From Verrucomicrobiales bacterium (GTDB taxonomy: Bacteria > Verrucomicrobiota > Verrucomicrobiia > Limisphaerales > UBA1096), in the NCBI GenBank assembly GCA_028817635.1, contig JAPPPH010000312.1:6435-12847 (forward strand): 6,413 nt of DNA, given 5' to 3'. Every line of letters begins with the position of its first letter. The first letter of the stretch is position 1. The notes under the pieces are model-generated. The model made no database searches and was not told the DNA's origin. It worked only from the letters and a program-made list of their open reading frames with translations. Both the position numbers and the translations under genes were made by a program. Of this stretch, positions 1-5,061 are shown piece after piece.

Positions 1-530
1 GTCAGCTCGACGCTGAAAAACTGGGTGAAGCGTCCGCCCTTGTCGGAGCTGGTGCAGGTGATTTTGAAGCCGTCGAACGGGAAGGCGTTCATCACCGTTT
101 CCTCGTGCGTGTATTCGATCGGCTCGGTGATGACGATCGGCTCGGCCTTTTCCGCCTGCGTCTCGATGCCGGCCTCGTTGATCATCCGGCAGAACTGCCG
201 GGAACTGCCGTCGGCGATGGGTGGTTCGTTGGCATCGACCTCGACGATCGCGTTGGTGACACCAAAACCGGCCAGCGATGCGAGGACATGCTCCACCGTC
301 TGCACCTTGGCCTTGCCACGGGAAAGGGTTGTCGAGCGGGAGGTTTCAGAGACGTGCTCGACCTGCGCCGGGATTTCCGCGCGGCTGTCGAGGTCGACAC
401 GGCGAAAGAGGATCCCCGTGTTGGGCGGTGCGGGCAACAGGGTCATGGAGACCTTGTTTCCACTGTGCAGGCCGATGCCGGAAAAGCTCGCCGGCCTGGC
501 CAGTGTCTGCTGCTGCAACACGGCGCGCAT
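1..530 (-). CDS. lpxC: UDP-3-O-acyl-N-acetylglucosamine deacetylase LpxC (N-terminal part; runs off left edge)
   Basis: LpxC is the cytoplasmic zinc amidase that removes the acetyl group from UDP-3-O-acyl-GlcNAc, the committed step of lipid A synthesis. The frame opens with ATG at 530 and stays open for 176 codons to the window edge, so roughly the first half of a typical ~300-residue LpxC is present. The N-terminal segment SFSGIGLHSG (residues 15-24) is the family hallmark. VQTVEHVLASLAGFGVTNA starts at residue 77 and supplies E80 and H81, matching the catalytic Glu and zinc-binding His of the TVEH motif. EPPIADGSS (102-110) matches the conserved PIMDGSA region. The distal zinc ligands (second His and Asp) lie outside the window. 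In some phyla LpxC is fused to FabZ; that cannot be judged here. The gene begins 30 nt after the cytochrome stop codon and has no clear Shine-Dalgarno sequence, so it is probably cotranscribed with the cytochrome. The identification is very secure. Confidence 0.96.
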   Translation of the reverse strand, partial: MRAVLQQQTLARPASFSGIGLHSGNKVSMTLLPAPPNTGILFRRVDLDSRAEIPAQVEHVSETSRSTTLSRGKAKVQTVEHVLASLAGFGVTNAIVEVDANEPPIADGSSRQFCRMINEAGIETQAEKAEPIVITEPIEYTHEETVMNAFPFDGFKITCTSSDKGGRFTQFFSVEL

Positions 531-560
531 TAAACAACGCACCGGCAACCGTTGGCAAGG

Positions 561-3371
561 TCAACGCCCACCGGCGGCGGGGCTTTCCTCCTCAATTGTG
601 ATGTCGAGACCGGGGGCGCCTTTGCGTTGCAGTTTGTAAATGGTAATCGCCTGTGCGGCGTTGTCCGCGGCCGGGTTGGACCGGCGCGCCGCCGCGACCG
701 CTTTGTCACGGGCGTTGTCGTCCGGCCGGTATTTCTCGTGCAACCGCCGATGCGCCGCCGCCTTTTCCTCGTCGCCAAGTTGCGAGTGGATGAGCGAAAG
801 GTTGTAGTGCGCCGTCAGGTTTTCGGAGTCGTACGAGAGCGCCTGCTCGAACCTCTTGATGGCGCGATCAAGGAATTCGTTGCGCTTGGCCTCGTTGGCG
901 CGCTCCATCTTGGCCCGCTCGAACAGCGTCTGGCCAAGCTCGTTGAGCGCGACGTAGTCCTGCGAAAAATCGAAGCCGCGATCGATCATTTCCTGCGAAC
1001 GATCCTCGACAATGCTGCGGAAGTTTTCGATCGCCTTGTCGAGGAAACCGTTCTGCTTGTTCACGACACCGTTGAACCAGGCAACCGTCCAAGGCGGCGC
1101 CGGCGGGTCGGCCTCGACCGCGCGGCCAAGCGCTTCGACCGCCTCCTCGAGTCGGCCCTCCTTGACATACACCCGTGCAAGGTTCAACGGGCCGCTCGCT
1201 TGGCCAAGCGCCTCGACCTGCTTGAACGCCGCCTCGGCCTGAATCAGTTCGCCCTTCTCGCTGCCCTTGTTGCCCTTGAGCAGCAGGCCGATGCCGTAGT
1301 CGTTCCAGCGCTGCCACTCCGGCTTGGCCGGCGCTTGGCCAAGCGCGGCCTCGCCATCGACCGGGAAGGTGACCGTGTCGCTCGACATCACGACGATCGG
1401 CAGGTCGTTCTCCTCCTTGTCGGGGTAAATGTACTTCATGTACTTGGCATCGAACTTCCGGTACTGCAGTTTGACCGAGACGTCGATCTCGCCCTTGGCG
1501 TCCTCCGGCACTTTGAACCGGTAGTGCACCACCTGACCCGTACCCGGCGGCATTTGATTGTTGTAAAGCGGGGTGAAAATATCCTGTGCATTCCGGCGGT
1601 CGATCCGGTTTCCGTCCTTGTCGAGCATGTACACGTTGAGAAAATGCGACCACGGATCCACCTCCTTACCCTCGCCCAGACCGCCGCTGCGGCCGATGGT
1701 TTTGCCGCCGTTCTCGAGTGCCACATCGATCCAGATTTCGTTGGAATCCACCGTGCCCTGCGAGAACAGGTGGCCGACCCGCATTGTGCGCACGACGACC
1801 TCGAGCAGGTACTCCCTGCCCGGCTCGAGGCTCGGGATGCTCGGCCGGATTGGCGCGATTAATTTGCCGTCCACCTCGCCGCCTTCCTTGACACCAAAAA
1901 TGTCCACCACCACCGAGCCTTTCAAAAACTCCTCGTGCACCTTCACGATGTCCGGCTCGTTCCGGATGTGGGCGATGCCGGTGTTGGCGGCCGGGAAAAG
2001 GTGACTGTGAATTTTCAGCCCCTCGTCCTTGCCGGCGAAAAAGTCGGCCCCGAAATCCTCTGAGTCCTTCAGCGGCATGTGGCACTTGTTGCAGTTGTCG
2101 ACCGCCTTGGGCGGGTAATAAAAACTGCGGGCCGCGTGGCCAGAGACCCCGCTGAGGTGGTAGTTGTCGTAATGATTTTGGCCGCGCAGCCATTCCTTGT
2201 AGTGGTTCAGCTCAAACGGAAGGCTCACCTTGTGGCAGGTGGAACAAAATTCCGGCGTCTTGTGCAGCGGCTTGAGGAAGGTCTTTTTGTGAAACTCCGG
2301 CTTGGCCTTGACCATCTGGCGGTTGATGAACCGCAGCAGCGCGTTGTCGCTCTTGGCGAACGGATAATGCACCGGCTCTTCGATGGTGTAGTCGGCGTTG
2401 CCCTTGGTGGAGTTCACATGGGTGATTGCGTGGCACACCGTGCAGGTGATGCCGGCGTGCGCGGTCGGATGGTTGCGCGTGTCAAATTTGGGATCATCGA
2501 ATGCCCCGCTGAAAAACGGCACCGGGTCGTGGCATCCGGCGCACCAGCGTGATGCCTTCACGTCGCCGTCGCGTTCCAGCATCTTTTTGCGCGTCTCCGA
2601 GATGCTGAAGAAGTACGGCTCGTTGTTGAAGGAGCTGAAGTGGTGGACGCTGTGGAACCAGCCCTCGTACACGTCCGGGTGACATTCCTGACAGTACTTG
2701 TCCATCATCAACGTTTCGGCCGGGATGAAGTTGCCGGAGGAGGTTCGGGCCAGCGACGGCTCGAAATATTTTACGCCTTCCTTCGGGCCAACGACGTTCC
2801 ACTTGCGTGGGTCCTGCGTGTGCAGCGCCACCATGACCACCACCACCACGCCAACGGCTGCCGCCCAACTGACTCCGGCTTTCCACTTGATTTTTGGGCC
2901 GGCCAGGCGATGCAGGATGTACAGCCAAACCGCGAGGAACGGCGTGATCACGTGCGCCCAGTACATCACCGAGCGCAGTTCCGGGTTCTTGATCTCGAAC
3001 CCTTCCACCCGCATCAGCGCCAGTCCGCTGAACAATAGAATCAGGCTGATGGCAAACAGTGCATACCCCACCGAGGCCGCGCGTTTGTTCGGTCGGTTCC
3101 ATGCGTTTTTGATGTGAAAGATGCCGAAGAAAATGACCGGCAACAAAATCAGCAACCCCAGCACGAGATGGCCGAGAAACATGAACTGGTAAAAGTAATT
3201 CTGATACGTCTCACCCCGAAACCATTCCAGAAACGTGATGCTGGAAAGGTAGGCGGAGTTGGCGCCAAGCAGCGCGAACAAGACGAATACACTGAATAAC
3301 AGAATGCGAAGTCGCGGCCCAACGGCGCGGACGTACTTTTTCTTTCGAGGGGAGGTTTCCTCGGATGGCAT
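561..3371 (-). CDS. Membrane-anchored pentaheme c-type cytochrome (cytochrome c554-like) with C-terminal TPR repeats
   Basis: The 936-residue protein has four parts. Residues 1-185 hold about five membrane helices (near 21-43, 62-85, 101-120, 133-153, 165-184). Positive loops (88-97, 155-164) and a basic N-terminus put the N-terminus inside and everything after residue 185 in the periplasm. Residues 220-435 contain five CxxCH motifs: CQECH 227, CAGCH 277, CTVCH 310, CSTCH 376, CNKCH 427, in a layout like the cytochrome c554/c-prime family, with many extra His residues as possible axial ligands (e.g. H240, H243, H244, H301, H305). Residues 485-670 look like a beta-sandwich, with a GHLFSQGTVDSNEIW segment at 533-547. 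Residues 685-885 form about five TPR units, followed by a charged tail. Five covalent hemes and an electron-transfer role at the outer face of the inner membrane are well supported. The partner and substrate are unknown. H68, H86, H140 and H154 may also bind b hemes (see findings). No good ribosome-binding site precedes the ATG, but it is the natural start before the first helix. Confidence 0.9.
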   Translation of the reverse strand: MPSEETSPRKKKYVRAVGPRLRILLFSVFVLFALLGANSAYLSSITFLEWFRGETYQNYFYQFMFLGHLVLGLLILLPVIFFGIFHIKNAWNRPNKRAASVGYALFAISLILLFSGLALMRVEGFEIKNPELRSVMYWAHVITPFLAVWLYILHRLAGPKIKWKAGVSWAAAVGVVVVVMVALHTQDPRKWNVVGPKEGVKYFEPSLARTSSGNFIPAETLMMDKYCQECHPDVYEGWFHSVHHFSSFNNEPYFFSISETRKKMLERDGDVKASRWCAGCHDPVPFFSGAFDDPKFDTRNHPTAHAGITCTVCHAITHVNSTKGNADYTIEEPVHYPFAKSDNALLRFINRQMVKAKPEFHKKTFLKPLHKTPEFCSTCHKVSLPFELNHYKEWLRGQNHYDNYHLSGVSGHAARSFYYPPKAVDNCNKCHMPLKDSEDFGADFFAGKDEGLKIHSHLFPAANTGIAHIRNEPDIVKVHEEFLKGSVVVDIFGVKEGGEVDGKLIAPIRPSIPSLEPGREYLLEVVVRTMRVGHLFSQGTVDSNEIWIDVALENGGKTIGRSGGLGEGKEVDPWSHFLNVYMLDKDGNRIDRRNAQDIFTPLYNNQMPPGTGQVVHYRFKVPEDAKGEIDVSVKLQYRKFDAKYMKYIYPDKEENDLPIVVMSSDTVTFPVDGEAALGQAPAKPEWQRWNDYGIGLLLKGNKGSEKGELIQAEAAFKQVEALGQASGPLNLARVYVKEGRLEEAVEALGRAVEADPPAPPWTVAWFNGVVNKQNGFLDKAIENFRSIVEDRSQEMIDRGFDFSQDYVALNELGQTLFERAKMERANEAKRNEFLDRAIKRFEQALSYDSENLTAHYNLSLIHSQLGDEEKAAAHRRLHEKYRPDDNARDKAVAAARRSNPAADNAAQAITIYKLQRKGAPGLDITIEEESPAAGGR
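1197..1210. repeat. Palindrome copy inside the cytochrome gene (TPR region)
   Basis: CGCTTGGCCAAGCG is a perfect 14-nt palindrome. It is read as Leu-Gly-Gln within EALGQASGP (residues 720-728), the joint between the first and second TPR units. A half-related copy, GGCCAAGCGCTT, lies 62 nt to the left at 1124-1135, in the codons for ALGRA. Confidence 0.85.
1331..1346. repeat. Palindrome copy inside the cytochrome gene (linker before TPRs)
   Basis: GCGCTTGGCCAAGCGC is a perfect 16-nt palindrome, read as Ala-Leu-Gly-Gln-Ala at about residues 676-680. It falls in the linker between the beta-rich domain and the TPR region, where extra residues would be tolerated. A partial copy, GGCTTGGCCGG, precedes it directly at 1321-1331. 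Confidence 0.85.
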
Positions 3372-3408
3372 GTGTTGCGGGTGGAACGCGCTAACGCGTA
3401 AAGGCGAA

Positions 3409-3437
3409 CCTATACTCCGCTCGCCGGGTCATTGCAA
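3409..3437 (-). promoter_or_regulatory. Candidate sigma-70-type promoter for the cytochrome-lpxC unit
   Basis: Read on the minus strand, TTGCAA (3437-3432) is separated by exactly 17 nt from TATAGG (3414-3409). Each hexamer matches the consensus at four of six positions. Initiation would fall near 3402, giving a leader of about 30 nt before the cytochrome ATG at 3371. It lies in the only gap over 50 nt in the window and just downstream of the palindrome cluster at 3442-3463, so a factor binding the palindrome would touch the -35 region. This is a pattern match only; the organism's sigma-factor preferences are unknown. Confidence 0.4.
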
Positions 3438-3441
3438 CCCC

Positions 3442-3463
3442 GGCCAAGCGCTTGGCCAAGCGC
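3442..3463. repeat. Intergenic double palindrome between the ABC ATPase gene and the cytochrome gene
   Basis: Two overlapping perfect 16-nt palindromes share this 22-nt stretch: GGCCAAGCGCTTGGCC (3442-3457) and GCGCTTGGCCAAGCGC (3448-3463). It starts one base after the ABC ATPase stop codon and ends 5 nt before the candidate -35 box. As RNA it could fold into either of two 6-bp stems with 4-nt loops. No T-run follows on the minus strand, so an intrinsic terminator is not supported. This is the non-coding member of the palindrome family found through the window. Confidence 0.85.
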
Positions 3464-3464
3464 A

Positions 3465-4277
3465 TCACGAGGCACGGCCGCCGCTTGGCTTCAACTCCAG
3501 CCGGTGGCGGCCCGCACTCTTCCGCAATTGCACATCCGCCCGGAAGGTGTCCGCCATGAGCTGGCTCGTGAGCATCTTCCGCTTCGGCCCGCTGTCGAGT
3601 ACCCGGCCGTCGCGCAGCAGTAGTGCGTGCGAATAAACCGGCGTGATCTCCTCGACGTGATGCGTCACGAGGATCAGCGTCGGGGCGTTCTTCGCTTGGC
3701 CAAGGTCGTCGATGAACTTCAAAAAGTTTTCGCGTGCCGCGGGATCGAGCCCGGCACACGGCTCGTCGAGCAGCAGCACCTCCGGCTTGGCCATGAGTGC
3801 GCGGCCAATCAAGACGCGCTGGCGTTCCCCCTGCGACAACACCGCCCACGGTCGATCCGCCAGATGCCCGCAGCGGATGCGCCGCAGCACCTTGCGCGCT
3901 TCCGCACAGTCAGCCGGCTTGGGCCGACCCCAGAGGTCAATCATCGCGTACTTTCCGGTGATCACCGAGATCAGCGCCGGCTCGTCTTCTGCCATCATCT
4001 GCCGCAGGCTCGAGCTGACCAGCCCGATTTTCCGGCGCAACGTCGGCCAGTGCGCCTCGCCGTATCGCTCGCCCAACAGATCGATCTCCCCCTCGGTCGG
4101 AGCGAAATAGCCGGTCAAAGCACTGAGCAGCGTGGTTTTGCCGGAGCCGTTCCCTCCCAGCACCACCCAGTGTTCTCCCCGGTTCACACGCCAGTTGATC
4201 TTTCGGAGAATGGTCGTGTCATCACGCCGGATGGTGAGATTCGACAGCTCGATGACTGTGGTGTCCGGCTTGGGCAT
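3465..4277 (-). CDS. Stand-alone ABC transporter-type ATPase, ModF/YlmA-like
   Basis: This is a single 270-residue nucleotide-binding domain with all core ATPase motifs: Walker A GGNGSGKTT (41-49, K47), signature LSQGE (147-151), Walker B VLLLDE (167-172, catalytic E172), D-loop AGLD (175-178) and H-loop H206. It has no membrane segments, and no permease or binding-protein gene lies beside it. The stretch IGLVSSSL (84-91) sits where most ABC ATPases have the Q-loop glutamine. The Ser-rich form is what I recall of the ModF/YlmA-type group, whose members are often annotated as molybdenum-transport ATPases on weak grounds. The substrate is therefore undefined, and a non-transport role is possible. 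The gene starts 6 nt after the DUF3050 stop with a good Shine-Dalgarno inside the end of that gene, which suggests translational coupling. One copy of the window's palindrome is read here as Leu-Gly-Gln at residues 192-194. Confidence 0.9.
   Translation of the reverse strand: MPKPDTTVIELSNLTIRRDDTTILRKINWRVNRGEHWVVLGGNGSGKTTLLSALTGYFAPTEGEIDLLGERYGEAHWPTLRRKIGLVSSSLRQMMAEDEPALISVITGKYAMIDLWGRPKPADCAEARKVLRRIRCGHLADRPWAVLSQGERQRVLIGRALMAKPEVLLLDEPCAGLDPAARENFLKFIDDLGQAKNAPTLILVTHHVEEITPVYSHALLLRDGRVLDSGPKRKMLTSQLMADTFRADVQLRKSAGRHRLELKPSGGRAS
3695..3704. repeat. Palindrome copy CTTGGCCAAG inside the ABC ATPase gene
   Basis: This is a perfect 10-nt palindrome, translated as Leu-Gly-Gln in the loop segment DDLGQAKNAPT between the D-loop helix and the beta strand before the H-loop. 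The flanking bases do not extend the symmetry. Confidence 0.8.
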
Positions 4278-4283
4278 GACCGG

Positions 4284-5054
4284 TCAGCTTCCTGAGATGG
4301 CATCGTTCACGCCGTCCCAAAAGTCGATACGTGCCTGCAACGCCGCCGCTGCCATGGCCCGCGTCTCCTCCTCGCGCCGGGCGTCGCTGTCGCACAGGCG
4401 TGCCAGCATCCGGAGGGCCATTGGCCCGTGCGATTCCTCGTCGAGATGCGTGTGGCGGGTGAGGTAATAATGAAACGTCGGGGCGTCGGCCTCGGTGATT
4501 TTCATCTCGGCCAGCAGCGACTTGAACATTCCCGGCACGATGTCCTCGCGGCCAAGCGCAAACGCCGCCGCCACGCGGTGCGGCATGCCGGACGCAATCA
4601 CATCAAAGGTCGACTGCATGAACCGCCGGGCCGGTTCCGGCACCTCGCGCTTGGCCAAGCCCTTGGCCAAGCCGTCAGCGGCGACGCAGTTGATAAATTC
4701 GTTGATCCCGCCGAGGTCGGCCCCGATCTCGCTCATCGACTGGCGGTACATGTCGAAGTGACTGATGTACTCCGCCTCGCCGCCGGACAATGCCCGGTCC
4801 GACTCCTCCTCGGTGACGATCTCGTTGACAAAGCGCCGGATGTCGCCATCGCCGTCCGGCAGCCACGGCGAGCCGTGCGGCGCGAAAGTCTGCTGCAGGC
4901 TCTTGAGCAGCGACATAAAATCCCACACCGGATACACGTGATGCTCCATGAACACCCGCAGGCGAGGCAGCGTGGTGACAGAGCGAAAAACCGGATGCCC
5001 GACGAGCTTCGCCCGAAGCGGCTCCAGTGAGGATGAATCGAACGCGCCGCTCAT
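4284..5054 (-). CDS. DUF3050 family protein, heme-oxygenase-like fold likely
   Basis: The 256-residue, largely helical, soluble protein shows the DUF3050 pattern. An N-terminal LRAKLVGHPVF is followed by FMEHHVYPVWDFMSLLKSLQ (35-54), and near the C-terminus comes RHTHLDEESHGPMAL (200-214). Its exact biochemical role is not established to my knowledge. Conserved acids and histidines that could form a metal site are E37, H38, H39, the acidic run 82-84, E95, H99, E170, H201, H203, D205 and H209. The H201-x3-D205-x3-H209 arrangement resembles, with one extra residue, the H-x3-D-x2-H of heme-oxygenase-like diiron oxidases. There is no signal peptide or membrane helix, so it should be cytoplasmic. 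It sits 7 nt after pheT and 6 nt before the ABC ATPase. The start fits the family, although no Shine-Dalgarno is visible. The short Leu-Ala-Lys-Gly-Leu-Ala-Lys stretch (129-135) is encoded by two tandem palindromes and may be an insertion. Confidence 0.85.
   Translation of the reverse strand: MSGAFDSSSLEPLRAKLVGHPVFRSVTTLPRLRVFMEHHVYPVWDFMSLLKSLQQTFAPHGSPWLPDGDGDIRRFVNEIVTEEESDRALSGGEAEYISHFDMYRQSMSEIGADLGGINEFINCVAADGLAKGLAKREVPEPARRFMQSTFDVIASGMPHRVAAAFALGREDIVPGMFKSLLAEMKITEADAPTFHYYLTRHTHLDEESHGPMALRMLARLCDSDARREEETRAMAAAALQARIDFWDGVNDAISGS
4288..4293 (-). promoter_or_regulatory. Ribosome-binding site of the ABC ATPase gene
   Basis: AGGAAG on the minus strand lies 10 nt before the ATG at 4277. 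It is made of the last codons (Gly-Ser) of the DUF3050 gene, so ribosomes finishing that gene pass directly over it. It is the only convincing Shine-Dalgarno among the four gene starts in the window, and it supports the chosen start and coupling of the two genes. Confidence 0.65.
4649..4671. repeat. Tandem pair of palindromes inside the DUF3050 gene
   Basis: Two copies of CTTGGCCAAG (4650-4659, extended by one base each side, and 4662-4671) are separated by two bases, giving a 12-nt period. They are in frame and encode the repeated tripeptide Leu-Ala-Lys twice (residues 129-131 and 133-135), probably in a loop between helices. Confidence 0.85.
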
Positions 5055-5061
5055 GAACCGA

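Noticed and set aside
531..560. Promoter directly before lpxC (TTGCCA-N18-TTTAAT)
   Set aside because: The -10-like hexamer overlaps the lpxC ATG, so transcription would begin inside the gene; readthrough from the cytochrome gene is simpler.
25..639. Plus-strand open frame of 204 residues across lpxC and the gene gap
   Set aside because: It is antisense to the clear LpxC coding sequence, and its Ser/Arg/Cys-rich translation resembles no family.
868..1653. 261-residue minus-strand frame inside the cytochrome gene
   Set aside because: It is a frame-shifted shadow of the TPR region (Gly/Arg/Gln-rich low-complexity product), not an overlapping gene.
552..1862. 436-residue open frame on the plus strand, antisense to the cytochrome gene
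   Set aside because: It is Arg/Val/Leu-rich with no recognisable domain and lies fully opposite a gene with strong motifs. Long antisense frames are common in GC-rich codon-biased DNA.
3442..3463. Intrinsic terminator for the pheT-DUF3050-ABC unit
   Set aside because: The palindromes can form stems, but no T-run follows in the direction of transcription, and the same palindromes occur inside coding sequence where termination would be harmful.
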